From: Augochlora pura
Taxonomy: Eukaryota > Arthropoda > Insecta > Hymenoptera > Halictidae
Direction of reading: 5' to 3'
Length of the DNA: 64,000 nucleotides
Assembly: GCF_028453695.1 (NCBI RefSeq)
Contig: NC_135781.1
Coordinates: 33,738,777-33,802,776, forward strand
A model generated the notes under the pieces. It was not told the DNA's origin. It made no database searches and saw only the letters and a list, made by a program, of their open reading frames with translations. Positions 11,443 to 26,000 of this stretch are shown piece after piece (the stretch's first letter is position 1; each line of letters opens with the position of its first letter). The translations under genes and the position numbers were made by a program.

Positions 11443-11814
11443 CAGCGGCCATGGAAGACAGAACGATCGTCGATGATCGACAGCTGACGACGATGGAGGC
11501 GATACTCGCCCGCGACCAAAGGACCACGTCCCACAGAGTCCACGACCACCATCATCGCGACGGTGCAGCCACCGTCGTGCCCCAGGACGGCAACGTGACA
11601 GCGATCGCGCCGGCCGCCGTGAAAACCTCGACGACGTGGTGCAGGGGCCTGCCGGCGTACGGCCGCCGCGCCGATGTGATCGGTCCCCGGATTAATAAAA
11701 ATGACCATGCACAGAGACACTCGGATAGTGATTCATACTACGTACCTGCATTTTACGACGATCGAAGGATACGATCGAGACACAACGCATCCATCACCGC
11801 GACCACGTGGCTGA
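11439..11814 (+). CDS. Coding exon 1: polar N-terminal segment
   Basis: This exon encodes residues 1-125 plus the first base of codon 126, so intron 1 is phase 1. The start is the ATG at 11439, with A at -3. A second in-frame ATG at 11451 has G at +4 and is an alternative start. The frame is open upstream only to a GTG at 11412, so the 11439 start is preferred. The segment is polar and basic (an HDHHHRD stretch, many Arg) and has two N-glycosylation sequons (NVT and NAS) that matter only if it enters the secretory pathway. It ends RRIRSRHNASITATTWL just before the hydrophobic segment in exon 2, a positive-inside arrangement. No domain is recognised. An alternative first exon with a short signal-peptide start could exist and would make this segment isoform-specific. 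Confidence 0.65.
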
Positions 11815-14800
11815 GTAAGTCGAACCACTGACTTAGATTGTGCCGGGGGAACATGCGCGACAACTGTTGCTCCTATCGCTCCCCTTCTCTCTCTCTCTCT
11901 TTTCTCCTGGCACGACTCTCTCTCTCTTTCTCTCTCTTTCTTTCGGCCCGTGTCTTTCCTATCGTCGAATCGTTAACGAAGTGACTGAACGTCAGTGGGA
12001 GAGGTGCTGAAAGTGACAATTTCAACCCCATAGGAAAATACAGGGTTGACCTTTGTACGCTTCACGCTGAAAATCTACTCTCTGTCATTTCAAAGTCATT
12101 TATTTCTCTTTGATTATGTTACAATTCAATATGTTCCTTTAAAACGTGCCGCGAATCGATTGCGATCGAGTGACACCTTCTCACGCCATTTTCTAATAAT
12201 TTCATAGACGAAAAAGGAAATGTATTCAAATATATGAAAACGTGGTCGAATGCTTAAATATTGCTGAGAAAAGGCAAGAGTTTGATCCGCGTTAATTGAC
12301 AGGTAACAGCTTGTTTCTGTAACTATCCGTCGCGAGCGACGCTCGCCTATCAGGCGGTCAATTTAAAGCGCGAAACTCTTCTCGAGAAGCGCGCGAGAGA
12401 ATCGCGATCACGTCGAAGGATCGTCGAAGAACTCTGCGACAAGTTATCGGGCCGGTCTTTCCTATCTAAGCCCGATTGTCCGAGTAAAAGTTGCATCCTC
12501 TTTCCGGTGGAGAAATGGCTTCCCCGAATTGATTCGGAAATCGCGGCGAGATACAGTGCGCTCCTGCAATAATTTCTGCATACGTTCGTTCCATCGGTTT
12601 GCAAACCGTCGAAGGAAGGAAGGAGGAGATTTAACCGAGCGCGGCATTAAAAATTGCATCATCGATTGGCAATCGTCGTCCGATCGTTCAATTAATTTCT
12701 CTGCGAACCGCGGCCGAGGTTCTCTCCTCGCTCAAATTACGTCCCGCTGGATGGATGTATCGACGTTACTATGTAACGAAATTATACAGGCTGGAATTCA
12801 TTATCATTTCGCGTATTATCGCGTCCATCGGCGGCTGACTCACCGAAAATTCATCTTTCCTTACGTAATTTTCTTCGTCCCGTCCCGGCTCCGTTTTCTC
12901 GCTCGACTCCCGGCGTCTCTTTCTTCGCCAAGATATCAAGACGAACGAACGATTCCATTCCGCGAATTTTGGAACTTCAAAAACAGTTTCTCAATGACTG
13001 TTCGTCAATGACTGTTGGCTATTTTTCGCGACAAGGCACGATTCGACGCGTCGCGGAACCGCGCAAAGTATTCGGCAAAAGCGACGATTATCGTCGCGCG
13101 TCAGCCCGTCGTCGGACGTCAGGAGCAGCAACTTCAACGCTGGGATGCATCAGAAATTTCGACGATAATCCACGCGTTAGCCGTAACAATGTCGATTCGA
13201 CAGGTGACGCGACGTGATCCGGCGACATTCTTCGCTTGGTCCATCGTCCTTACCGTTCCCTTTCGCGATTTGACGTCACGTTTGAGAAAGTCGATGGACG
13301 AGTTAGTCATCGCCGCTTATCGGAAATATCGCTCTTGTAACGTCGTATTCTCGTCTCTTGGTAACATCCGCGAAATTCGCGACGGATAAATAATTCTGTC
13401 AGTCGTTAATTAGTCAGCGATCTGCCACGCGTCAGCACCTGTACAAGCGCAAAGAAACGCCGCCTCCGACCGCGGTGAACCGTGCGAAAGCAGCGAAAAG
13501 CGCGAGGAGGCGGGCGCGTTCAAAACACACACCCACCTGTTGAACATTCTCAAATCTACAGGTAGGCCTGCGCCATTCACAGGTCCCGCAGAGGAACCTC
13601 GCGCTCCACGAACAGTACACTCGAATCATTCTTTGACATGTTTGCTTGAAAATATCGCGAAGCGTTCGATTTAATCGATTAGAAATTACGTTTTCATAAA
13701 ATTTAATAAAAAACAAAATCTTACTATATTCGTAAACGTTTAAAGAGACTATTTAGAGAGGTGTTGGCTATTTTCCAAGGGCTAGGGAAACAAAGAGAAG
13801 TCCACGCGTCGCAACGATAGACCTGGACGCATTAGGGAATGAAAATCGAGATAAGGGAGAGATCGACAGCGTTCAACCCTTTACTCTCGTCGTGTTATAT
13901 GTATTTAAAATTTAAAAAAAGGATTAACAAGTTCTGTTTTTGCTAGCCAATCTTTAAAAACTTTGTATCAGCGTTCGTTGAATGAGAATTAATTCCGAGC
14001 AGCACGGTACGAATGTGCAAACTTGATACGACGGCGAAGGGGTTGATCCCCGGTGGCGAGAAGCATCGACGAAGCCGGCCCGAGATTCAAAACCGCCGCC
14101 GCGGGATTAATGACGAGCGCGGGCAGCCGCGCGGCAAGGCAGGAAAAATGGTCGGAAAACGGCGTATAATAAATCGACGAGAGCGTATATACTTACCGTG
14201 TGTACCGCAACCTACCGCAACGCGCTCCGGTCCGGGCATGGACACGATCCGCGAAGATAAGGGGGGTGGGCCGGGACGGGCGTAATGGGGTATAATTGTC
14301 GCGAGCAATGCGAGGACAGTGCGTCATTACCGCATTTTTCAAGCATCTTCTTGCCGGCGAACCGACGGAGATGCGTCTTGCACCGGTGTTCACAGGCTCC
14401 GCACGCCTTACTTTTTTTTACCACGGAGACCGCGGGTTCTCAGGAATTTCGTTGGAACGCCGTGGCCGCCGTGGAGAGCGTTGTCGTTGAGGTAGGCCCT
14501 AGCTGTACAACCCGTCGACACCCGTCCGCGGCCAGGCCACACGGGGCGAAAGTAGAAAACGACGGGGCCGCGCGGGTACGCCCGACGACCCGTTAGATGA
14601 CCCGTCTCTACCAAATGTCCACGATTTAATCCCCCCGCCTGTGTGTGTGTTCGCGATCCACGAAAAACCACGCCACGGTTTCTTTTGACGCGACGCGCGA
14701 ACCCCGGAGACGCGCGCGACCGCGGCATTTCTCTCGATCAACTGTCCCAACTTCGGCTCTGCCGAGTGACAGCTATCACAGCGGAGGTGCTACGATCTTC

Positions 14801-17738
14801 TCATAGCGTTACGCTATGAAATAGAATAAGAATAGCTATTAAGAGGAAATCGTTTGCTTTCAATTAAAATAGCAATATTCCTCGTACTCGGTTTTTAAAA
14901 CTTTTGCCGTCGTTTTCGTCTCGGTTTCTTGATTCGAATGACACCGATCGCGATATCCTCGCGATTATAATGAAGTAATAAGCTAAAGTAAGAGGGTTTA
15001 ACCCTTTCGGTACGAGCACTCTTTCCGCCGTGACGCTCTCGCTGTACAAAGGGCCGCCAAAATTTCCGCCGCAAATGATCAGTCCTCCTTCATAAGAAGA
15101 TATTTCCTAAGCGTTTAATAAAATCTGTGCTTAATAAAACGACATTTTTTTAAACAAAATTATTACAAAAGTAAACATAAAATATTGAGAAATATTTATA
15201 TAAAATTCGGTTAATTATGTCGGTCGTCGCACGGACGCCGCATATATCCGGCGCTCGTACCGAAAGGGTTAATCGCTTGGAGCTGATTATGATCGAAAAT
15301 ACATCGTGCTTAGTATATCTCACGGATGCGATGGCAAATGCGAGAGATTAAAGAATGAGAAAAGATGAAATTCTGCCAGTGGCGCGAACTTAGATTCTTG
15401 AAAATTACAAAGATTCTTGAAACATATAGAGTTGCGTATAAGTGAAAAATTTCAATAAATTTAAAGTCGTTCTGAAATGATATTTTCGCGATCGATGCGC
15501 GCAACTTTTATTTTTGCGAGGACTCCCAGCTTATCAGCTATTGTGTTAGAAAAATGCAAAGAGGCTCGCGTGTACGAGGGATAACAAATAAAACGGCGAA
15601 CAACAAAAGTTTCGTTCGCGATCAACGAAAACACGGTGCACGTTTACGTCAATACAAGTATTACGACACAGCGAAGTGGAAGAAAGAAAATGAAGTGTTG
15701 GCAGAAGTTGGCAAACACGAATGGGATGTGTTAATACCGTGCAGCATCGTCTGCAATTGTGGTCACGTATTGCATTCTCTACTTTCTTTAAGATATATAT
15801 TTTTACGATGATATTTCGCGGATCGTTCGATTCTAAGGGTTAATTTGCCTTTGCTTCGCGAATAATTCTCAAAGAATTGAAATTTCTTCAATCTTTGAGA
15901 ATTTAAATTTGCGAAGAATTTAGAGTGGCGAAAAAAATTTCTTCAAGACATTTCTGTATTGCTATTTCGCGGATCGTCCAACTATAAACGTTGCTTTGCG
16001 AAGGCTTAATTTGCTTTAGCTTCGGGACTAATATAGATTCTCCGAACAATTTATATTCGCGTCAATTTATATTTGCGAACAATTTATATTCGCGTCAAAT
16101 TTAGATTTGCGAACGATGGCGATAAAATGGCCGAGATACAGCTGTTCGACGGGCTCGAATACCGTTCGAACGACGATCGTCTAAATTCGCGTGAAAGTGG
16201 ACAGAAGATACCCGGCCGATGCTCGCGACGTCGCATGAACAAACGTATTAAACGATGCCGGTCGTCGTTAACGAGAAAAGTTCGTCAGCGTATTCGCGCC
16301 GCGGCCGAGATAAGGGGTGCGATGCGCGGCCGTGTGCTCGCACACGGGGAATCGTATGATGCATTCCAGGTGGGCAATGTTGCAAGTCACACGGGCCGGG
16401 AGAGTCCACACAGGTGGCTCTTTCGAGTTTCTTACGGGCGAAAGAATGCGAACTTGCTCGAAAGCGTACACCTATTCGCCGGTCGCGATTCCGCTCGCGC
16501 GGACAAATTTGGCCGAGGCGGTTCCACCGTCCGGCGAGGCAATATCGCGCGGCAATTAAATTCCATCGGCACGAAAACCCGGCGTACGCGATTAAAGAAA
16601 CGCGCCGCGGCGACGGCGGCGGCGGCGGCGAAAGTATACGCCGGCGTCGATGCGTACGAAACGCCGCGCGAGCGACAAGTAAGGAAACGTAATCGCGCGC
16701 GCGCCGGAATCATTTACCTGGATCACGCCGTGCTTCTGGTACGATAAAAATACTTTGCCGCATTATCGAACAGCGCCGCGGTTTTGCGAAAGTAACGCTG
16801 TCCGCGTGGTCGAACGATATCGTTCCGACGCGTACGCTGTCGCGACGTAATTGCCTCTCTGCGTTTGGCGTTTCAATCGTCGCGGAACGGTTCTCTTCCC
16901 ACTAGATGGAAATCGACAAAGTATAGGACGGTACTTCGATTGCGATCGTTTCGAAAAATCTTCCGTCGGATGCAACTTCGACGCTGCGCTCCGATTTTCT
17001 CACTTCAGCGATAGTTACTCCTTCTTACTATTCCATAATCAATGATATTTCTTCCTAGATAAACTATATTATATAAAAGCAACGTCACAGCATCTTCTAA
17101 TATTCTTCAAAACAACTATCGACTAAACGTTCCCTTAGAAATTCTAATCAACGCTCGCTTTGCATCAACGATTGCTTCGAGCGATCTCTGCGTTAATCAT
17201 CGCGGTATAAATAGTTTTCGGCGGCTCGGGGAAAAATCGGCAAGGCTCGCAGGAAGCGTGACCGCGGATGCATCGTCCGAGTCACGTGGCGTTGCATACG
17301 AGGCGCGAGGTTATCCCGCGCGTCTATCCGCGTTCGAACGGATTCCAATACGATCGGCGCGCGGTTGAGATCGAAGCGCGTGTCCCGCGGCTTATCGTCG
17401 ACCGGGCCGCGACAAACAAAGCGACGAAGAAGGAACGCGTGGCTGTGCGATGGACGCCGCGACGCCGCGAGAAGCGCGCAGAGTTCGATGCAATTACCGG
17501 CCGCGCGCGGACAGAAGAAAAAGATACCACACCGTTAGCCGCGGTGCGCGCGCGCGCGCGCTCGCGTCGCGACACGGTTTTCACGGTTACTTTGGGGCGC
17601 GAACTTCCCCGCGGCGTAACGATCCTCTCGGCGAGACGCGAAACGCACTTAAGAGCCGCTCATTAATATGCGTTAAGTGTCCGAGATGTCTCCTCGGCCT
17701 CCTACCCCCTTCTTCGTGCTGCGTCGCTCTTTCTTTTC

Positions 17739-17778
<40 letters not shown>

Positions 17779-19028
17779 CTGTCCGTTGATTTTGTCTCCG
17801 CCGCGACTAGCGCAGTCGCCGTCGCGCGCAATGCACGGTATAATTGAATTTGTTTTTCTTCGGATGCACACTTTGTCCAGACACGATCGCGGCTTCCAGC
17901 TATCGACGTCTTCGATCGTTTACGTCGGGGTTTGATGGCTCCTTCAACGAGTTTAGATACAATTTGTTTTAGATACGTTTATCCCCGATTTAACGAGGTG
18001 CGAGGAAGCGTACGATACTGTCATTACATTCGTATGTGTTTTACAACGTTCCAAGCGGTTCGATGATATTCCTGTTTCCTCGTTTTGTTAGGTATTTGTC
18101 GCGCCGATTAACCCCCTACACTACGATCGCTTTCATAACTGCGACGATTAGTATTTCTTAATAATTTCCTTGAACGAGAGGATTTTCTTGATTGTCTTCA
18201 TTTAATTCCTTTCACAAATTTTCACGGTAGAAGATTGAAATTTTGTTTCAATTTGATAGAAACGACCGGCAGTTATATGTACTATATCATGTGCGAAACG
18301 TTCATCGCGAATCCGGCTCGTTGTTACAGCGCAAGGGGTTAACAGTATCAAATTGTACGCGCAAAATGTCGGAAAAGGAATTAACCACCTGACATCGGTC
18401 GATTTGTTGCTACGAGGGCTTCGAACAGCGCTCGATCCTCCCTAGCGCAAATACGATCCTGCTGACATCGGTGTTCAATTTGTTGGACAAACATAGACCT
18501 ACGCTAAAGAAAGGACGTGGAAGTTGAACACCGCGAAGCAACTTAAAAACGAAATAACTAGTAGAACTCGCGATATCGATACTTTGCGACGTGCCGAGCC
18601 AATTCCGTCGATATCTCGTGAAACAGTTAAGTTCAACCCGTTACAAAAATTCGCGGCGCTGTCTCGGACAGGTGTGAACACGGCTTGAAAATTCCATCCC
18701 GTCTCGTCCGACCGTGTTATCGGAATTAATTCGTAAACCTCGCGGTTGCAGGGTCGAGGGCTCGCGTGGTTTTGTTTTAATGCGGGGCTTTGGGATACGG
18801 TATCGCCGGTTTGCGTGCGCCTAGAAACATTGACGCGGTGGAATAACACTGTTTAGACGGCCGGACGAGATGTTAATGCGGGAGCATTTCGGTTCGGGAG
18901 GGCCGCTCCCCTCGCTCTTCTCGCCGCTGCGAAATTCGACGCGCGAGGGTATTTTCGCTGGAAAACGAGCATACCGAGCGCGAACAACAGTATCACGGGG
19001 CGAGAGGGACAGAGGGTGCCCGTTTACA

Positions 19029-19071
<43 letters not shown>

Positions 19072-19387
19072 GAGAAGTTGCGGCTGTTATACACCATCCA
19101 CCGAATGCGTACCGCGACTGCCGGATGGGTTTGTCGTCGTAGCCGGTGCACGTGATTCCCAGGCCCCTCATCAACGGTCGTAACTCGTGAAATAATGCGA
19201 CGACGAATTCGCGTGGTTGTAATTCGACGAGCGGTGATCCCGAAACTGCCGGATGATCATAAGACGGTCCCGATCGAAATCTACCATTTAGGCGCTTACT
19301 ATCGACGAGGAGACCGTGTACCCTCCAAAGGGTGGGGCGAGAACGGGGCAAGAGTCGAAACAACGAGCCGGAAGCTGCGCCGGGATC

Positions 19388-19425
<38 letters not shown>

Positions 19426-22400
19426 AGTCTCGCGTCAAATCGCCGATTCCACCGTCGGATCTCTTATCCTCATAATACAGAATTCGGTTAATAACCCATC
19501 GATTCGGCGCTAGCAAAGACGGAAATCAAAACTTTTTACCGAATCCAGCGATTTCTGAGTGTTCGCACCCTATGGTTTTCGGTGTCGCTGTTCAGCGATG
19601 ATTCGAAATACGAATTCCGAAATTGCACGGCAATGCGCCGTCGTTTAGGGGAAATATCTTCATCTCTGTGGTCTACGACGTCTTCTTCGAGCTGTTTTGA
19701 GTTTGGTTACTTCCTCTACTCTTGTTTAATATGAGTGACATTTGACGCAGATCTAGACGAGCAATTGGTACTTCCAGTTTGCATTTGCGAGGTTTAGGCT
19801 GCGCCAGACGGTGGAGTTTTATGAAAAATAGAAATTGTCTCAGGAGAGGGAATGCTATCGATGAACAAAAATCAACTGACTTGAAATCTCTCCAATCTTT
19901 CACTACGTTGAAATTAAAAAAGTCTACCAAACTGGTATATCAAAGTGCGATGATCGTTTTTTAATAATTAGAGTTTATTTAATCTTATTCAGATCTCCTT
20001 ATGCTATCGAAAGTGCTATTCCATTTTACTTTTGAAATTATAACAATGGATTCTATCACCCACCAAAAACTTCGATTCTAATATCGTACAATTTTAGCAT
20101 CGTGCCTTGCAAATGTGTATTGTATCTTCCAAGTGTTAATTATAAAATAAACACACGTGCGATACGATCGTCTAATTTCTTTAAGAAAAAGATCGAAGAC
20201 ACGTAAAAATTCACGAGACTCTCGCCAGGAGAATAACCATTTGATTTGTGTGCGTTGGTTTTTCCAGGGTTAGGCAGTCTTCTGGTGACTCTGCTCGCGG
20301 TCTCGGTACAGAGCGCCCCGACGATGACCCTCGAGAGTAGACGACTGAGCTCGCCCCCGAAGTGGGTGAACCCCTGCGGCCTCGCAGCCGAAGACTTCAC
20401 GACCGGTGAATTGGACGTAGTGCAGCTGACGGATTCGCAGCTTCTGCAGCAGGTTGTCGTCCAGGCGAAAACGGCGCTGATGCACGCGGAGCTTTTTCGC
20501 GAGGATTACGTGAGTACACGAAACTCTCTTTACCCAGCCTTCGTCTTCGTCTTCGTCTTCGTCTTCGTCTTCGTCTTCGTCGTCGTCGTCTTCATCGCTC
20601 CAGAAAAACGCGCTCGCAAGTCCGCGCCACCATCGCGATATCGACGATCTAACAGACGAACATTAAGTTCATCAATCGGTTCGATAATTACTAACGTGAC
20701 TTCTGGTGGGGATCGGCCGGGGAAAGGGGACATCGAGCGGAAGGCGGTTATGGTAGTACTTCCGGTCGTACGGACGTTGATCGTTGAATCCCAGAGACCT
20801 TCGAAAGAGATCTTCGATTTACCAGTGGCTCGATGTTGCTCGATACACAAGATACGACTTTGCTTTTGATGCCCGCCTTGTTCACGGAAACCGGCGATTT
20901 CGGAGCAGTTTATTGGAACGAATGAAAACGAAACCGACGGGAAGGTTTCGAAACGCGCATCGCCTCGCAATCAACTACAAAAAACGCGAAATTAATATCG
21001 AATTTGTTTCTTCGTTCGCCTCTCCGTCTTCTATTTTCTCTCTCTCTCTCGTGTATTAAAATCGCCGGGGCATCGAAACACACTCGCGGACAATTATTGC
21101 ACATTTCCCGCGGATCCCATGAATATTCAAAACGCTTCGGTTTCCGGAATAAATTGGCTCAGTTTTTGGGTCATCGGGGGCCCCGCGCGTCCTATTCTCT
21201 CTTTCAATTACACTCGCCTATATATTTATACATGTTTCCTCCGGTGAACGGTTATTCATGACAATAACTCATTCCCGTCACGCAACTGATCGGCGACTAC
21301 AGACGATCCCCCGTCCGTGTGTTTAAGTATTCGAGTGTTCCTCTTAGCGCGCGGATGGTTCGGAAAGTGGTCGCGGCGGCGACGGCGGCGGCGACGGCGG
21401 CGGCCACCGTCCCGGTATTACCCTGTTTCTCTGATTGCTGTGCATCGGGCGCGTGATATTTATTGCGCGTAATTACAGAGATCGAAAATGCACTTTGTAA
21501 TCGCGAGCCCCGGCGAATCTAAAGACGAAAGAGAGAAAGAGATGGAGAGAGAGATATAGAGATTGGAGAGTCCGCGGGCGTGCGCGCGCGGCTTCTGTGT
21601 GTCCAGGGATCGTCGAAAGTGACATTTTTTTACAGCGCGGAGAGACCGACAGAGACCACCGCTTCCTGTGCTCGATTTGCTCTCTCGCCCCGCCGCGCCG
21701 CCCCGGTGTATTATGAAATGTGTAAGCGATCGCCGCCCCGCGCGACCCCCACCCCCCTCTCTCTCTTTCTCTGCCGAAAAACGAAAAATAGATCCGTTCA
21801 CGACCGCGCACGAAGATCCTTTCGTTTCGAAAGAATCTTCCCAGCCGATCGTGCCTTATTATCTCTAACCAAGGACAATAAATCACGGTCCCGGTTCGAC
21901 CTGTGTATGTGTGTTTGTGTGTGTGTGTGTGTGCGCGCGCGCGTTGCTCAAGGTTCTCTCCTCTCTTCTGAAACGATCCGAAAAAAGAGACGTGGAAACC
22001 GCAGGATCGAAGCTACGGTTACACACGCGAAACTTTAGTCTCGTTTTTTTACCGAATAGATTAAGCTCGGTCGCGGCCTCCCCCTAGCTCGCTCTCGCTC
22101 TCCTCTCCTCTCCTCTCTCCTCTTCAATCTCTCCTCTTTTCCCCCTGTCTCTCCTAGTTATGCATCGTGCACACACGTGTGTCGACATGATTTCGGGGCC
22201 TCTAACTGAACGTCCTTACATGCCCGCGCCAACAGTTCTTGGACCCACCTGACTCATCCTTGACAGCCCGCTCTACGCGTTTCCTGTTTCTCCGTTGCCG
22301 CGGGGACGCCCGGGCCGCGCGCATCGTTGCATGCGCCGCGTGCAGCTTGGATTACATTGTTCGTTTAAAACCCCGCTTTCGCGGTCTCTTTCGCAACTGC

Positions 22401-23045
22401 GGACCCACGCCTTCGCCTACCACGCTATGACCCATTTCAGGGCTCCCCCTCCCTTCGCTCCGCGGTCCTACGAAACGCGACTTTGCACGGGAAATCTCTC
22501 CTAATCGTGGTCAACCCCTTATTTTTTTATATTAACCCCTTGCACTATCGCTGCTTTCACGGAATGACGATTAGCACTTTTCATAATTAATAAGTTTCCT
22601 AATAGGACCAGGCGATCTTTTTTTCCTATATCGTCTAAATTGTTGTCCTGAAATTTCTGGCTTATAGCATTTTCATTGTATGCAGGAAGGTGCAGTTTTG
22701 TCGGGACTAAATTAATTCTGGCAACTCGTAGCAACAGTTTTGCTGCTCAACGATTTTTGAAATCTAAACTTTGTTGTTATGAAAATTATTTTGTAAAATT
22801 ATAGAATAATTTTAGTGGTGCCTGAGAGTCGCCATTCGAGGGCAAAGGGTTAAGAACAAACAAGTGCTGATCAACGCGACCTAAAAGGAGTCGTAGCGCA
22901 AGGGGTTAAAAGAATGTACACTGCAAACGAGAGAATTGTACAGGTTGCTAAGGAAAAATCGTCCTCGACGAAGGCTTCTTTTAACGTCGGACTTGGTGCC
23001 AATAAGTCGTCATTAGAGTCCCTCCGTATATACTACAATTCCAGT

Positions 23046-23082
<37 letters not shown>

Positions 23083-26000
23083 ATAGATCCAGTCTTGTTA
23101 GGTCGGTCGCGTCTTCCACGCGCCGCCCGACTCGTTTATTTATAACAGCGCTTCCAGCGATAATGATAATTAGCTCGCGCCAAGTTAATCGGCCAGAATT
23201 TATGGACGTAGCTGAACCTAGCGCGCGCGGCGTCTCTGACACGAATACTTAGCTTCGCGACAGCCATTAATTGGACACAAGAAGCAATCTCTAAGTGTAC
23301 AACCGAAGCGCGAACCTCGATAATTAGAGCAACCGTTCAATCGGATTCGCTCGGCGCAGGTTTCAGGAGCAAATTAACCGGCGGATATCGCCTCGCCGGC
23401 GAATGTGGCGCGCCCCGCCACGGATCGGCCGCTCACGAAATTAGGATTCATAGCGCGCGACCGCAAAACTGGCGTTCGCGTCTCTCTGTTGCGTATAGGG
23501 TTCGTTCCGCCCTATTCTGTGGGGGCCCATCGTGGAAACGGTCGCCCCGTTACATCATCGCCGGACGATACTCGATACCGATGTTTTCTAAGTCAGCGCA
23601 TAATCTGATATCGTTCGGCTATTCTTCCCCTCCCCCTCTTCGGCTCTCTCTCTCTCTCTCTCTCTCTTCCTCCTCGGCTCTGTTCTGCTTCGGCTATGTT
23701 ATTCTTCGGCTCTGTTCCTCTTCGGCCTGCCTTGGGAAAACGAACGTCGCCCGAGAGAAGGACCAACGCGTCGCTCTCTCCTCCGCGACGGCCACCTTTT
23801 CCCAGACTCGCAGCACTTCGCCGGGTTCTGAGGACGTCCTCGCCCGGTTCTCTCTCTCTCTCGCTCTCTCTCGCTCTCTCGCTTCTTCTCGGTCTTTCTC
23901 ACCGGGCGACGCACTGTCTGGTATAGCCCAGTGACGTCACCTGCTAGCTCTCGTTATCGTTTCAGCGTCGCGGTGACCGCGACGAGAAAAAGCAGAGATT
24001 AGACATGGGGGTTACGGAGAACCGGGGCAGCTCTCGTGCGACCGATCGCAGACCCACGCGCAGGTGGCCCGGCGATAACGTTCCGATCCGCGAATTCCTT
24101 GTTCGTTATCAGCCCCGCGATACTCGACATCTGTTAAACCCGTCGCGCAACGGTCAGCCGGTCGCTGCGCACAGGTTTCCGCTCGCGATCTACTGAAATG
24201 TCAACGCTGTTCTTCCGAGCGGAAGAAGATCCTTTCGATCTCGAAATGTGGGAATCGAAGCGAATCGAGACGCGCGGGAAATAAAATTGTCTCATTTCGT
24301 CGATGTTCGATGTTCGACGATCGAAATTTTTCAGACGATATTTTTAATCAATTTTTCAGACGATATTTTTAATAAATTCTGCAGACGATATTTTGCATAA
24401 ATTTTACGGATAAAATTTCATTCGAATAATACATCACGCTAAAGGTTGTTTAGATTTTTCCTACCACGGCGTGTTGATTAAATAATGCCAAACTAATGTC
24501 GAAAAATATTAAATAACGTTAATTGATGTTACCATAATGTAGAATAACGTTAAATAATGATAGTTAGCAATTTTAAATAATCATTTTAACCCGACAAAAT
24601 TTCATTCTTGTTGCACTTGTTCCATTAATTTTCCTCGTGATCTCATCAACAACCGCAATATACCAACACCATTGCGAAAACTAGCACCTCCGACACGATA
24701 TTTCTGCCTACACTTACACTATTTCTATTCATCGAATGACGCGCATTCGATCGCTCTCTTATCACCGTATCAATCGTTCCTTCCTATAAATCGTTCCCCT
24801 AAGCTCATCGGACGTCGATTCGTGGATCGAGGAAAACGAGCCACATATTTTAAAGTCTGAAACATAACTCGATGTATCCAGCAATCTTAATTGCCTTTTT
24901 ATAACACCGCGACGACAGCCTCGCGGTCTTTTCCTCTAAGAATATATCGAACATGTCCGCCGCCAGCTGTTCTGCTATTCGAGGCATTCGGTTAATTAAC
25001 TTATTATCGGCGCGGAAGTGTTTCTCGAATAGTATGAGCAATTTCACGCATTTCATTTCGTAGACTTCGATCAAACGGCAATTTCTTTGTTCGGTGACAA
25101 TCGTGCGCCGATCGTACACCGCCGCGACGATATTCGTCGTTCGTTCGGTTGTCGTGCGCGCCGACGAGGAGTCAATAAAGCGGCGTGAAATCAATGGATC
25201 ACCGCGTACGCGCGATTACAGCCGATATTACTATTGTTAGGGCGGATAGGAAGTTCGACGTCTACGAGTCGCTTATACGCGCGGGCCGTGTGCTACGTGA
25301 AGGAATCGGATAAAATATCGGAAGCGGAGGATTCCAATAAATCAGAATCGGAAGCTGCCCCCCTCCCCGACAAGGATGGGGCATCTATACCCCGGTACGC
25401 CGCCTGCATACTAAAACGCAGACCGGATACACAACCCGCGCCAGTGCATTTACTTGCCCACGATACATTCAATACGCACTACGACACGTATTTTCTGCTA
25501 CTCCACTCGCTGGATGTCGGTCCGTACGGTTTCATTCAAGGCTGACATATTTTTCGAACACGATTCATCGACGCCCATTCTACCTATACCAACTACGTCC
25601 GATGAATTATTCTCGTCCTTGTTCGCGACACGCCTAACAAGGAATTATGTTGTCCGATTCAAATATTTGTTACGTTTTCTTTCCATCGACGGTGATTATT
25701 AAATCAATTTAAATGTTAATTATTTCTGGCGAAAATATGAGGAACTTTGTCATCTTTTGTCTGTGACATGCTTTTCATATTTTCTTCGAGGAAAGCAATG
25801 ATATTTGATATTAAGTTCCTGTGGTATTAATATTTTTCCGTTCTTGATCATTTCTGTGATAAAACATCGTTTTCTCTGCTGCTTTTAGATTTGGATAATA
25901 GAAAATCGTATTTTCTTTCGATTTGAAAGAATCGATGGGTTTATATTATAATATTAGCTGATCTTTATGCGAAGTAAAAATTTGTCTCAGCTATTCCATG

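Larger units (their letters stand above)
11815..20267 (+). other. Intron 1 of the cytokine-like gene (8.45 kb)
   Basis: Phase 1 intron bounded by GTAAGT and TTCCAG. It contains CT tracts near 11.89-11.94 kb, a TTAA-flanked element (14998-15272), duplicated segments at 15.8-16.1 kb, (CT)n at 17.74 kb, another TTAA element (18108-18342) and a GA and CT tract pair at 19.03 and 19.39 kb. Open frames here, such as 16127-16747, are Arg-rich products of CpG-rich DNA and are not supported as exons. Confidence 0.7.

Noticed and set aside
16127..16747. 206-codon ATG-started frame in intron 1
   Set aside because: It is dominated by Arg, Ala and Ser from CpG-rich DNA, includes a GGC triplet run read as poly-Ala, and has no recognisable domain or splice context.
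25234..25545. 103-codon frame with an acidic Ser-rich start
   Set aside because: It begins with TTG rather than ATG, has no splice sites at either edge, and no domain can be recognised.
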